Assembly: GCF_009857835.1 (NCBI RefSeq)
Contig: NZ_WWCL01000001.1
Span: 1-64,000 of the forward strand
Direction of reading: 5' to 3'
From: Duganella fentianensis
GTDB lineage: Bacteria; Pseudomonadota; Gammaproteobacteria; Burkholderiales; Burkholderiaceae_D
DNA length: 64,000 nt
A program made the position numbers and the translations under genes. Shown here in pieces: positions 54,495 to 63,814 of the stretch. Numbering within the stretch: position 1 is the first letter of the stretch; each line of letters begins with the position of its first letter. Below the pieces are notes generated by a model. The model searched no databases. It was not told where the DNA came from and was given only the letters and a program-made list of their open reading frames with translations.

Positions 54495-56033
54495 ATGGAT
54501 GCCTTGTGTATTGCCGGCCTGCTTGCGCACCACGCGCGCTATCAGCCCGAGGCAGTGGCGGTGGTATTTGGCGAACAGCGCCTGAGCTGGCGCGAGTTCG
54601 CAGCGCGTTGCGGCCAGCTGGCGCAGGCCATGGCGCAAGCCGGCGTGCAGCCGGGCGACCGTGTGGCCACGGTGCTGGGCAACTGCCTGGAACTGCTGAC
54701 CATCTACTGGGCCTGTGCCGATCTCGGTGCAGTGGCCGTGCCGCTGTCGCCGCTGCTGCAATGCAGCGGCCTGCAATCGCTGCTGCAGGATGCAGCGCCC
54801 AAGATCGTATTTGCCAGCGAAGCGACCCAGGCCGACGTGAGCGCGGCGATCGCGGCGCTGAGCATGCCGGTGCAGCTGGTGTGCGTTGCAGCAGTGCCGG
54901 CCGCGCACAGTTATGCGGGCTTTGTTGCGGGTTGCGCAGCCATGCAGCAGCGTCCGCACTTCACGCCCGAACATCCGTGCAACATCATGTACACCAGCGG
55001 CACCACGGGGCAGCCGAAAGGCATACTGCTCACGCATCGCGTGCGGGCCCACTATGCGGCGCTGATGGCCAGCATCTTCCGGTTGACGCCGGAATCGGTG
55101 GTGCTGCACACGGGCGCCATCGTCTTCAATGGCGCCTACGTGATGATGATGCCGGCCTTTGCGCAGGGCGCGCGCTATGTGCTGCATGGCGCTTTCGATG
55201 CGCGTGCTTTCGTGGCGACGGTGGCACGCGAAAAAGTCACCCACACCATGCTGGTGCCTTCGCAGATCGCTGCGATTCTCGATCTGCCCGATCTCGATCC
55301 CGTTCAACTGCTTTCATTGCAGGTGGTGCTGTCGCTCGGTGCGCCGTTGCCGCTGGCGCGCAAGCAGGCGCTCGAGTCTTTGCTGCCGGGGCGGCTGCAT
55401 GAGCTGTACGGATTGACGGAAGGTTTCATCACCGTACTCGATAGGCGCGACACGGCGCGCAAACTGGGCTCGGTAGGCGTGCCGCCGCCGTTCTTCGAAT
55501 TGCGCATCGTGCGCGAGGATGGCAGCGAAGCGGAGGTGGGCGAGATCGGCGAGATAGCAGGGCGCGGGCCGCTGCTGATGTCCGGCTACTACGGCCAGCC
55601 CGAACTGACGGCGCAGACCATACGCGATGGCTGGCTGTACTCGGGCGATATCGGCCGCATCGATGAGGAAGGCTATCTGTATCTGGTCGATCGCAAGAAG
55701 GACATGATCGATAGCGGCGGTGTGAAAGTCTATCCGCGCGACATAGAAGAAGTGATTGCGACCCACCCTGATGTGGCCGAGGTGGTGGTGTTCGGTGTGC
55801 CCGATGAGAAGTGGGGCGAGACGCCGTTCGCTGTGGTGCAAATGAAACAGACCTTCGGCAAAGTCTGCACCCCCGAGCAATTACGCGACTGGATTAATGT
55901 GCGCGTTGCCGCACGGTATCAACGAGTCAGCGCTGTTGCGCTGGTCAGCAGTTTTCCCCGTAACGCCGCAGGAAAAATTTTGAAACGCGAACTGCGCGCA
56001 CCGTACTGGGAAGGCCGTGAGCGGGCAATCTAA
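54495..56033 (+). CDS. Acyl-CoA synthetase / carboxylate--CoA ligase
   Basis: This 512-residue adenylate-forming enzyme has IMYTSGTTGQPKGILLTH (near residue 162), YGLTEGF, the hinge VDRKKDMIDSGGVKVYPRD and the catalytic lysine in NAAGKILKRELR. This branch resembles ligases for medium-chain, aryl or cyclic acids more than FadD. As the first gene of the cluster it would activate the imported or hydrolysed substrate to its CoA thioester. No beta-oxidation dehydrogenase or thiolase is seen before the window end. Confidence 0.9.
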   Translation: MDALCIAGLLAHHARYQPEAVAVVFGEQRLSWREFAARCGQLAQAMAQAGVQPGDRVATVLGNCLELLTIYWACADLGAVAVPLSPLLQCSGLQSLLQDAAPKIVFASEATQADVSAAIAALSMPVQLVCVAAVPAAHSYAGFVAGCAAMQQRPHFTPEHPCNIMYTSGTTGQPKGILLTHRVRAHYAALMASIFRLTPESVVLHTGAIVFNGAYVMMMPAFAQGARYVLHGAFDARAFVATVAREKVTHTMLVPSQIAAILDLPDLDPVQLLSLQVVLSLGAPLPLARKQALESLLPGRLHELYGLTEGFITVLDRRDTARKLGSVGVPPPFFELRIVREDGSEAEVGEIGEIAGRGPLLMSGYYGQPELTAQTIRDGWLYSGDIGRIDEEGYLYLVDRKKDMIDSGGVKVYPRDIEEVIATHPDVAEVVVFGVPDEKWGETPFAVVQMKQTFGKVCTPEQLRDWINVRVAARYQRVSAVALVSSFPRNAAGKILKRELRAPYWEGRERAI

Positions 56034-56072
56034 TAAATTGCGCTAATACGCCACGGCAACGTCGGAGGGAGC

Positions 56073-56088
56073 TGTGCATTTCTGCACA
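56073..56088. promoter_or_regulatory. Dyad TGTGC-N6-GCACA upstream of the TonB receptor
   Basis: The element TGTGCATTTCTGCACA has the same arms and spacing as the core of the lysR/ligase dyad. It lies about 110 bases before the receptor start, in a 163-base gap with an AT-rich region (56162-56182) fit for a promoter. Confidence 0.6.
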
Positions 56089-56196
56089 CATGCCGTGCAT
56101 GGCTTCATCTTTATCTATGTTGTCATAACGGGCACACTTCAGCGCAATGCCCGACATGGTGCATATAAATACTAAAAAATAACTGGAGGAGATGCT

Positions 56197-58584
56197 ATGC
56201 GTTTTTCGAAACAAGGCACGCTGGTGCTGCGTCGTTCCGTTGCAATGATGGTGGCCGCTTCGGCCATTTCCGGTCTGGCTGCCGGTCAGGCTTTTGCTGC
56301 AGCTGCTGCTTCTGCTGATGCCGCCGCAGCGGACGTGGCCGCCGATGCTGCCGCCGCACCTGTTGCGAACGAACCGGACAAGGTTATCGTTACGGCCCGT
56401 CGTCGCGCCGAGCTGATACAGGATGTGCCGGGTTCGGTCACGGCCATCTCCGGTACGGCACTGGAAAAATCCGGCATCCCCGACCTCACCGGCCTCGCTG
56501 ATGCGCTGCCGAACACCACGCTGAAAACTTCGCGCGCTACCAACACCACGCTGACCGCCTTCATCCGCGGTATCGGCCAGCAGGATCCGGTAGCCGGTTA
56601 CGAACAAGGCGTGGGCATCTACCTCGACGACGTGTATCTGGCCCGCCCTCAAGGTGCGCTGACCGATATCTACGATCTGGACCGCATCGAAGTGCTGCGT
56701 GGCCCGCAGGGTACGCTGTACGGCCGTAACACCATAGGCGGCGCCGTGAAGTATGTCACGCGCCGTCTGGCCAAAGGCAATACGCTGGATATGAAAGGCA
56801 CCATCGGCAGCTACAACCAGCGCGATCTGGTGGTGAAAGCCAGCGGCGAATTGTCCGACATGCTGCGCGTGGGTGGTACCGTGGCCACCTTCAATCGCGA
56901 CGGCTACGGCAAGAACGTGCTGAATGGTCTCGACAACTACAACAAGAAAGTGGTGGCTGGCCGCGTCAGCGCCGAGCTGACGCCATCGGCTTCGCTGTTC
57001 GTGCGCCTGTCGGCAGACCGCACGGTGGACGATTCGCTGCCCAAGCAGGGCTACCGTCTGACCAACGGCCCGGCGCCAGCCAATGAAACCCCGCTGTCCG
57101 GTCCTTACGATACCCGCGCCAATCTGTACACGGTGCTGGGCCACGACCAGCAGGTAACTACCGAAGGCGGCAGCCTGCTGGTGGACTACGCCATCGATCC
57201 TACGCTGTCGTTCAAATCGATCACGGCTTACCGCAGCAGCAAATCGTATGCACCGATCGACTTCGATTCGCTGAATACGCCGCTGTTCGAGGCGCCAGCC
57301 ATCTATACCGACCGTCAGGCCAGCCAGGAATTCCAGCTCACCTACACCGGCTCGCGCTGGCAGGGTGTGGCAGGTGTGTTCTACATGAAGACCAACGCCT
57401 TCAATGAATTCGACGTGCTGTACAACGCTGCCGGTGGCCTGTCGCTGTACACCCGCGACGATATCGATAGTAAAACCTGGGCAGCGTTTGCCGATGCCAG
57501 CTACAACGTCAGCGATGATTTCAACATCAACATCGGTGGCCGCTACACCAGCGACGAGCGTCAGGCCGCCATCTACAAGCGCACCTATCTGGGCCTGAAA
57601 GGTTCGCCTACGCTGGGCAACCCTGCTGCAGTGGGTGGGGCAGCCAATACGGATCTGGGCAAGAATGATCTGAACCGCACCGATACCAAGTTCACTCCCA
57701 AACTGGGTCTGGGCTGGAAGATCGACCGTCAGAACAATATGTATGCATCCTACTCGGTGGGCTTCAAGGGCGGCATGTTCGATCCGCGTATGGATCTGAC
57801 AGCATCGGGTGGTCCTAACACGGCTGCTTCGCTGCAGAAGCGTCAGGGCGTGGCACCGGAAGAAGTCAACTCCTACGAAATGGGGCTGAAGTCCAACCTG
57901 AATGGTGGCCGTCTGCAGACCAACGTGGCGGTGTTCTATAGCGACTATAAGAACGTGCAGATTCCCGGCTCGATTCCGACCTTCGCCGCAGACGGTAGCG
58001 TGAACGGCTTCGCCGGTACGCTGACCAATGCCGGTAAGGCCAAGATCACCGGTCTGGAACTGGAAGCGATTGCCCGTGTGACCGACCAGTTCACCGTGAG
58101 CGCCATGTTCAGCGCTATCGATGCCAAGTACAAGGAATGGATGGTCGCCAACGGCAAGACGCTGGCCAACGTGGCCGATCAGGCCGAGTTCCAGAATACG
58201 CCCAAGACTTCGGCTAACCTGAGCGCTACCTACGACTGGCCGTTCGCAGCCTTCGGCCGTGCCGGTACGCTGTCGCTGAATAACACCGTGTCCTACAAGA
58301 GCAAGGTGTATCAGAGCGAAATGGTGCGCATGACCGGCATCGCTTCGATCGACGCGACCGTGCCGCAGAACCTGATGCTGGCACAGGAAGGCTTCGGCCT
58401 GTGGGATGCCGGTCTGGTATGGACCAGCAGCGACCGCAAACTGCAACTGGCGCTGAATGGCCGCAACCTGCTGGATAAGCGCTACAAGGTGGCTGGCTAT
58501 GCCTTCGGTGGCTTCTTCAATACCGTGACTACCTTCTACGGTGATCCACGCACCGTCAAAGCTTCGCTGTCGGTGAAGTTCTAA
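56197..58584 (+). CDS. TonB-dependent outer-membrane receptor
   Basis: This 795-residue protein has a signal peptide (cleavage near QAFAA, residue 31), an Ala-rich spacer, the TonB-box-like DKVIVTARRR (near 62), a plug domain (DLTGLADALPNTTLK, ending at DRIEVLRGPQGTLYGRN) and a 22-strand-type barrel ending in VKASLSVKF. GGAGGAG precedes the start. Receptors of this branch often import organic substrates rather than only siderophores. Its place among ligase, hydrolase and ABC genes points to uptake of a carbon source. Confidence 0.93.
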   Translation: MRFSKQGTLVLRRSVAMMVAASAISGLAAGQAFAAAAASADAAAADVAADAAAAPVANEPDKVIVTARRRAELIQDVPGSVTAISGTALEKSGIPDLTGLADALPNTTLKTSRATNTTLTAFIRGIGQQDPVAGYEQGVGIYLDDVYLARPQGALTDIYDLDRIEVLRGPQGTLYGRNTIGGAVKYVTRRLAKGNTLDMKGTIGSYNQRDLVVKASGELSDMLRVGGTVATFNRDGYGKNVLNGLDNYNKKVVAGRVSAELTPSASLFVRLSADRTVDDSLPKQGYRLTNGPAPANETPLSGPYDTRANLYTVLGHDQQVTTEGGSLLVDYAIDPTLSFKSITAYRSSKSYAPIDFDSLNTPLFEAPAIYTDRQASQEFQLTYTGSRWQGVAGVFYMKTNAFNEFDVLYNAAGGLSLYTRDDIDSKTWAAFADASYNVSDDFNINIGGRYTSDERQAAIYKRTYLGLKGSPTLGNPAAVGGAANTDLGKNDLNRTDTKFTPKLGLGWKIDRQNNMYASYSVGFKGGMFDPRMDLTASGGPNTAASLQKRQGVAPEEVNSYEMGLKSNLNGGRLQTNVAVFYSDYKNVQIPGSIPTFAADGSVNGFAGTLTNAGKAKITGLELEAIARVTDQFTVSAMFSAIDAKYKEWMVANGKTLANVADQAEFQNTPKTSANLSATYDWPFAAFGRAGTLSLNNTVSYKSKVYQSEMVRMTGIASIDATVPQNLMLAQEGFGLWDAGLVWTSSDRKLQLALNGRNLLDKRYKVAGYAFGGFFNTVTTFYGDPRTVKASLSVKF

Positions 58585-58592
58585 GCAAGGGG

Positions 58593-58632
58593 CGGCGCAC
58601 GGCGCGCGAGCGTCGTGCGCCGTTTCTGTTTT
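58593..58632 (+). terminator. Terminator or attenuator after the TonB receptor
   Basis: CGGCGCACG (58593-58601) pairs with CGTGCGCCG (58614-58622), followed by TTTCTGTTTTT. It would reduce read-through from the highly expressed receptor gene into the downstream genes. Confidence 0.75.
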
Positions 58633-58647
58633 TCTGCATGGAGTCCT

Positions 58648-59532
58648 ATGATTACTTCCGAACTTCCCTACGTCGAGCGGAGCTGGCGTAGCCACGATGG
58701 TCTGCGCCTGATGGCGCGCGACTATGCGCCTGCTGCCGGTCCGGCACGCTGCCCCATCGTCTGCATTCACGGTCTGACGCGCAACAGCGCCGACTTCGAA
58801 ATGGTGGCGCCATGGCTGGCTGCGCAGGGGCGGCGCGTGATATCGGTGGATATCCGTGGCCGTGGAAAATCCGAATACGACAGCAATAGCGATAACTACA
58901 ATCCGCTCGTGTATGCGCGCGATGTGGCGCAGTTGCTGGAAGAACTAGGCATCGCCCGCGCCGTGTTCATCGGCACCTCGATGGGCGGCATCATCACCAT
59001 GACGATGGCGATGCGCTACCGCCACCTGATCGCCGCTGCAGTGCTGAACGATGTGGGCCCGCAGCTGTCGCAGCGCGGTCTGACGCGCATTGCCGGCTAT
59101 GTGGGCACGGGCGTGCCGGTCGATACCTGGCAGGCGGCAGCGGCGGCCTGCAAGGGCATCAATGCCGTAGCCTTCCCGCACTACACCGATGCCGACTGGC
59201 TGCACTGGGCGCACCGTACTTTCGGCCAGAACGCCGATGGCAGCTTCCGCCCACAGTACGATCCGGCCATCGCCATCGCCATCAAACAGGGCAAGATTAA
59301 AACCAGCTCGCTGATGGCGCGCTGGGCCTTCCGCCGGCTGGCGCGCAAGGTGCCGACCATGCTGCTGTACGGTGGCATCTCGGATCTGATCGAAGCGCCG
59401 CAGATCGCAGCCATGCGCGCCGATGCGCCGCACATGAAAGTGGTGGAAGTGCCCAGTGTTGGACATGCGCCTATGCTGAACGAAGTGGAAGCGCAGGCTG
59501 CACTGAGCGCCTTCCTTGCCATCGTGCCGTAA
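58648..59532 (+). CDS. Alpha/beta hydrolase
   Basis: The start at ATG 58648 gives a 294-residue cytoplasmic protein. The triad is visible: Ser111 in GTSMGG, Asp246 (GGISDLIEA) and His273 (SVGHAPML), with an oxyanion loop at HGLTRN (41-46). It could open an ester or lactone or cleave a C-C bond. Placed between the receptor and MaoC genes, it probably acts on the imported compound or an intermediate. Confidence 0.88.
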   Translation: MITSELPYVERSWRSHDGLRLMARDYAPAAGPARCPIVCIHGLTRNSADFEMVAPWLAAQGRRVISVDIRGRGKSEYDSNSDNYNPLVYARDVAQLLEELGIARAVFIGTSMGGIITMTMAMRYRHLIAAAVLNDVGPQLSQRGLTRIAGYVGTGVPVDTWQAAAAACKGINAVAFPHYTDADWLHWAHRTFGQNADGSFRPQYDPAIAIAIKQGKIKTSSLMARWAFRRLARKVPTMLLYGGISDLIEAPQIAAMRADAPHMKVVEVPSVGHAPMLNEVEAQAALSAFLAIVP

Positions 59533-59547
59533 GCGGAGCTATACGAG

Positions 59548-60054
59548 ATGGAGATGATTTCAACTGACCATGTGGCCCGCGTGCAGGCGCGTGTGGGTGA
59601 GCGTCTGTGGCTGTCGGACTGGGTGTGCATAGAGCAATCGCGCATCGACGGCTTTGCTGCAGCGACGGGCGATCATTACTGGCTGCATACCGATCCGGAA
59701 CGGGCGCGGCGCGAAAGCCCGCTCGGCAGCACGATTGCGCATGGTTTCCTCACCATGTCCATGCTGGCGCCTAGCTGTCTGCATGCGCTGCTCGATGTGC
59801 TGGGCGCCGACGAAGTACTCAATTACGGTGTCGAGAATCTGCGCTTCCTGGCGCCTGTGCTGTCCGGTGCGCGTGTGCGCAGCTCCATCGTGCTGCGTTC
59901 GGCCGTGGCCAAGCCCGGTGAGCGGGTGCTGGTAGGATTAGACTGCAGTGTCGAAATAGAAGGGCAGCAGCGGCCAGCTTTGGTAGGCCAGTCGCTGATG
60001 CTGATTCACTTTCCCAATCAAATAGGAGTTACCCATGCCGCACAAGCTGCGTAA
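59548..60054 (+). CDS. MaoC-like (R)-specific enoyl-CoA hydratase
   Basis: This 168-residue hotdog protein has the hydratase-2 motif FAAATGDHYWLHTDPERA (Asp and His near residues 38-43), then TIAHGFLTMSML and NYGVENLRFLAPV. It would hydrate an unsaturated acyl-CoA made after ligation. Its last 20 bases overlap the start of the binding-protein gene, indicating one translation-coupled operon. Confidence 0.9.
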   Translation: MEMISTDHVARVQARVGERLWLSDWVCIEQSRIDGFAAATGDHYWLHTDPERARRESPLGSTIAHGFLTMSMLAPSCLHALLDVLGADEVLNYGVENLRFLAPVLSGARVRSSIVLRSAVAKPGERVLVGLDCSVEIEGQQRPALVGQSLMLIHFPNQIGVTHAAQAA

Positions 60055-61240
60055 TACCGTCTGGGCTGCCATCAGCCTGCTGGCCTGCACCGCGCTGGCA
60101 CAGGCCGCGCCACTCAAGGTTGCGCTGATCACCAGCAAAAGCCACCCCGCCTTCGAAGCCTATGCCCGCCAGACCGAGGCCGGTTTCATGCTGGGACTGG
60201 AATATCTGACACAGGGCACCATGATGGTAGAGGGCCGCAAGATCGTCGTCATCAACAAGGACGATCAGGGCAAGCCCGATATGGCCAAAGCTCTGCTGAC
60301 GGAAGCCTATGTGGATGATGGCGCTGATATCGTGGTGGGTACTACCACTTCCGGCGCGGCGCTGGCCATGCTGCCGGTAGCAGCAGAAATGAAGAAAGTT
60401 CTGGTGGTGGAAGCGGCCGTGGCTTCCGATATCACCGGCAAGTTCTACAACCGCTACATTTTCAAGACTTCGCGCAATTCCTTCCATGATGCCTGTGCCG
60501 GCGCGGCTGCCACCATGGCGCCGGCCAGTCTGGCGTTTCTGGCACAGGACAATGTGTTCGGCAAGGACGGCATTGCCGCTGCACGCGACTGCCTGAGCAA
60601 GATGGGCAGCAAGGCCAAGGTGGTGCATGAGGAATATGCGCCGCCGGCCAGCACGGATTTCACTGCACCGGGTCAGCGCCTGATCGACGCGCTTAAGAAA
60701 GCGCCGGAGCCGCGCTTCCTCGTGGTGGCATGGGCGGGCAGCAGCCCGGTCAACAAGCTGGCCAATCTTCAGCCGGGCCGCTACAACATTACGCTGGTCC
60801 CGGGCGGCAATCTGCTGCCGGTGATGAAGGGCTGGAGTGCCTATGCCGGTTCGGAAGGCTCGCTGTACTACTACTATGACTTCCCCACCAATGCCATGAA
60901 CCGCTGGCTGGTGGCCGAGCATAAGAAGCGTTTCGCTGGCACGCCGCCGGACTTCTTCGTGGCCGGTGGCGCGGCAGCCGCCAGCGCCGTGGTGCAGGCG
61001 CTGCGTGCGACCAAGGGCAGCAGCGATACCGAGAAGCTGATCACCGCGATGGAAGGCATGAACTTCGAGACGCCCAAAGGCACCATGACCTTCCGCAAGG
61101 AAGACCATCAGGCCATGCAGCCTATGTACCACTTCCGCATCAAGGCCAAGGACAAGCAGAAGAACGAGTGGGATCTGCTGGAACTGGTGCGCGAGATTCC
61201 GGCGAACCAGCTGCCTATCCCCGTCAATAACAAGCCTTAA
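60035..61240 (+). CDS. Periplasmic substrate-binding protein, branched-chain amino acid (LivK/HAAT) type
   Basis: This 401-residue protein starts at ATG 60035 (AGGAG upstream), with a signal peptide (ALAQAAPLK, cleavage near residue 22). It has the type I periplasmic fold seen in LivK-like receptors: two Rossmann lobes with IVVINKDDQGKPDMAKALL and VVGTTTSGAALAML. Homologues also bind aromatic and other organic acids, which suits the ligase-hydratase context better than an amino acid. Confidence 0.9.
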   Translation: MPHKLRNTVWAAISLLACTALAQAAPLKVALITSKSHPAFEAYARQTEAGFMLGLEYLTQGTMMVEGRKIVVINKDDQGKPDMAKALLTEAYVDDGADIVVGTTTSGAALAMLPVAAEMKKVLVVEAAVASDITGKFYNRYIFKTSRNSFHDACAGAAATMAPASLAFLAQDNVFGKDGIAAARDCLSKMGSKAKVVHEEYAPPASTDFTAPGQRLIDALKKAPEPRFLVVAWAGSSPVNKLANLQPGRYNITLVPGGNLLPVMKGWSAYAGSEGSLYYYYDFPTNAMNRWLVAEHKKRFAGTPPDFFVAGGAAAASAVVQALRATKGSSDTEKLITAMEGMNFETPKGTMTFRKEDHQAMQPMYHFRIKAKDKQKNEWDLLELVREIPANQLPIPVNNKP

Positions 61241-61252
61241 CATTACAAGCAC

Positions 61253-62029
61253 ATGAGTGATAGCCACCGCGTCACCCTTGCCACCGAGGGCCTGGGTATC
61301 CGCTTCGGCGGGCACCAGGCCGTGCAGGACGTGACGGCCAGTTTCCGCGCCGGCGAGCTGACGGCCATCGTCGGCCCCAATGGCGCGGGCAAGACGACCT
61401 ACTTCAATCTGATTTCGGGCCAGCTAGCCGCCACCAGTGGCAGTGTGCGTCTGCACGGGCAGGACGTGACATCGTTCAGCGCGGCGCGCCGCACCCGCCT
61501 CGGTATAGGCCGCGCCTTCCAGCTGACTAATCTGTTCCCGCAACTGAGCGTGCAGGAGAATATCCGGCTGGCGGTGCAGAGCCGCGCCGGTGTGGGCATG
61601 CGCATGTTCTCCGTGTGGTCGGAACAGAAGGCCGTCAACCAGCGCACGGCGCAGATACTGGAGCAGGTGACCATGGGGCCGCTGCGCGACCAGATTGCGG
61701 CCACGCTGTCGCATGGTAATCAGCGCAAGCTGGAAGTGGCCATGCTGCTGGCGCTCGATCCGGAAATCTTCATGTTCGATGAACCGACTGCGGGTATGAG
61801 CGTGGATGAAGTGCCGGTGCTGCTGGAACTGATCCATCAGATCAAGGCCATGCGCGACAAGACGGTGCTGCTGGTCGAGCACAAGATGGATGTGATCGGT
61901 GCGCTGGCGGACCGCATCATCGTGCTGCATCAGGGCTGTCTGATGGCGGACGGTGATCCGGCGGAAGTGATGGCGCTGCCACTGGTGCAGCAGGCCTATC
62001 TGGGATCGACGGGAGTGCGGCATGAGTGA
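61253..62029 (+). CDS. ABC transporter ATP-binding protein, LivG type
   Basis: This 258-residue ATPase has Walker A GPNGAGKTTYFNLI, the LivG-style Q-loop segment FQLTNLFPQLSVQENI, a degenerate signature TLSHGNQRKLEVAM (LSHGxQ rather than LSGGQ, common in this subfamily) and Walker B FMFDEPTAGMS. It overlaps livF by 8 bases. Confidence 0.93.
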   Translation: MSDSHRVTLATEGLGIRFGGHQAVQDVTASFRAGELTAIVGPNGAGKTTYFNLISGQLAATSGSVRLHGQDVTSFSAARRTRLGIGRAFQLTNLFPQLSVQENIRLAVQSRAGVGMRMFSVWSEQKAVNQRTAQILEQVTMGPLRDQIAATLSHGNQRKLEVAMLLALDPEIFMFDEPTAGMSVDEVPVLLELIHQIKAMRDKTVLLVEHKMDVIGALADRIIVLHQGCLMADGDPAEVMALPLVQQAYLGSTGVRHE

Positions 62030-62747
62030 ACCCTTATTGAAACTGAGCGGGGTACACACCCATATCGAGCAATACCATATTCTGCATGGGGTGGATCTGG
62101 TGGTGCCGCGCGGTGAACTGACTGTGCTGCTGGGCCGTAACGGCGCCGGCAAGAGCACTACGCTGCGGACCATTATGGGGCTGTGGCGTGCTTCGGCCGG
62201 AAGCGTGCAGTTCGACGGACGCGAACTGGCCGGTATGGAGACGCCCGATATTGCGCGGCGGGGCATTGCCTATATTCCCGAGAACATGGGCATCTTCGCC
62301 CAGCTTACCGTGCAGGAGCATTTGCAACTGGCCTGCCGCAGCGGCAAGCCCGATGCGGCGCGGCTGGACTGGATCTTCGGTATCTTCCCCGCGCTGAAGC
62401 GCTTCTGGCACCAGCCGGCCGGTACGCTGTCCGGTGGACAGAAGCAGATGGTGGCGATTGCGCGTGCCATCATCGAGCCGCGCCGATTGATACTGGTGGA
62501 CGAGCCGACCAAGGGGCTGGCGCCGGCCATCATCGACCATCTGGCCGAAGCGTTTGTGCAGCTCAAGGCCAGCGCCACTACCATCCTGCTGGTGGAGCAG
62601 AACTTCGGCTTCGTAGCGCGGCTCGGTGATTCCGTAGCCGTGATGGATGGCGGCGTGATCGTGCACAGCGGCCGCATGGCCGATCTGGCAGCCGATCAGG
62701 ATTTGCAAACCCGTTTGCTGGGGCTCTCGCTCGCAGCGCATCAATAG
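62022..62747 (+). CDS. ABC transporter ATP-binding protein, LivF type
   Basis: This 241-residue ATPase has Walker A LGRNGAGKSTTLRTIMGL, IAYIPENMGIFAQLTVQEHL, signature LSGGQKQMVAIARAI and Walker B LILVDEPTKGLAP. It pairs with the LivG-type subunit to energise the importer. Confidence 0.93.
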   Translation: MSEPLLKLSGVHTHIEQYHILHGVDLVVPRGELTVLLGRNGAGKSTTLRTIMGLWRASAGSVQFDGRELAGMETPDIARRGIAYIPENMGIFAQLTVQEHLQLACRSGKPDAARLDWIFGIFPALKRFWHQPAGTLSGGQKQMVAIARAIIEPRRLILVDEPTKGLAPAIIDHLAEAFVQLKASATTILLVEQNFGFVARLGDSVAVMDGGVIVHSGRMADLAADQDLQTRLLGLSLAAHQ

Positions 62748-62758
62748 AGAGGAACACG

Positions 62759-63781
62759 ATGACGGCTATGCCTCCTGCCGCGACAGCGGCCGAGATGATG
62801 TTGCCGCGTAAGCGAGTCGACTACCAGCCATGGTATGTGCTGGCGGTGATACTGGCGCTCACATGGCTGTGGGTGGGCGACAGCGCCACGTGGCTGACGC
62901 TGACCGTGGCCGGTCTGGCCATGGGTATGCTGCTGTTTATCATGGCCAGCGGCCTGACCATGGTATTCGGCCTGATGGGCGTGATGAACTTCGGCCATGG
63001 CGCTTTTATCACCGTGGGCGCTTACGCTGCCACGCTGGTGCTGCTGCGCCTGGGCGACTGGCTGCAGGCCGATGCCATCGGCCTCAATGCTGCCGCGCTG
63101 GGGCTAGCGTTGCTCGCTGCGGTAGCCGTGACGGCGGCGCTGGGCTGGGTTTATGAACGGCTGATTATCCGCCCCGTGTATGGCAATGCGCTGATGCAGA
63201 TCCTGATTACCTTCGGTGCCGCTACCGTGCTGCAGGAACTGGTGACGGCCATCTGGGGCGCCGAGCTGATTCCGCTGACGCGTCCCGCTGCGTTCGATGG
63301 CGCATGGGTGCTCGGCGATGCGGTGATCGAGAAATTCCGCGTGCTGTGCGCGGCGGCTGGCCTGCTGGTGTTCGTCGCCATGATGCTGATCCTGCACGGC
63401 ACCCGCATCGGCTTGCTGGTACGTGCCGGTGTGGCGAATGGCGAAATGGTGCAGGCGCTGGGCTATCGCGTGCGTACGCTGTTTGTCGGCGTAAGCGTGG
63501 CCGGTGCGGCGCTGGCCGGCATGGGCGGCGTGCTGTGGGGGCTGTACCGTCAGGAGCTGACCACCAGCATAGGTGCCAGCAGTCTGGTGTCCATTCTGAT
63601 CGTCATCATCATTGGCGGCATGGGTTCCGTCGGCGGCTGCTTCCTTGCTTCGCTGCTGGTGGCGCTGGCCAGTAACTACGTGGGCTTCCTCGCACCCAAG
63701 GCAGCGTTGCTGTCCGAAGTGGGGCTGATGCTGGTGGTGCTGGCATGGCGTCCGCGCGGGCTGTATCCGCTTACACATTGA
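62759..63781 (+). CDS. Branched-chain amino acid-type ABC permease, LivH
   Basis: This 340-residue protein has about eight membrane helices and the LivH signature LMGVMNFGHGAFITVGAYAA. A C-terminal segment ALAGMGGVLWGLYRQEL precedes the IGGMGSVGGCF loop that contacts the ATPase. Three 11-bp repeats beginning CATTGA span its stop codon (63776-63808). Confidence 0.92.
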   Translation: MTAMPPAATAAEMMLPRKRVDYQPWYVLAVILALTWLWVGDSATWLTLTVAGLAMGMLLFIMASGLTMVFGLMGVMNFGHGAFITVGAYAATLVLLRLGDWLQADAIGLNAAALGLALLAAVAVTAALGWVYERLIIRPVYGNALMQILITFGAATVLQELVTAIWGAELIPLTRPAAFDGAWVLGDAVIEKFRVLCAAAGLLVFVAMMLILHGTRIGLLVRAGVANGEMVQALGYRVRTLFVGVSVAGAALAGMGGVLWGLYRQELTTSIGASSLVSILIVIIIGGMGSVGGCFLASLLVALASNYVGFLAPKAALLSEVGLMLVVLAWRPRGLYPLTH

Positions 63782-63814
63782 CTTTGCATTGACTGTGCAT
63801 TGAGATCGACGACT

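Noticed and set aside
55945-58770. Antisense frame of about 940 codons opposite the TonB receptor
   Set aside because: Spans intergenic DNA and a clear receptor gene; composition is that of a shadow frame.
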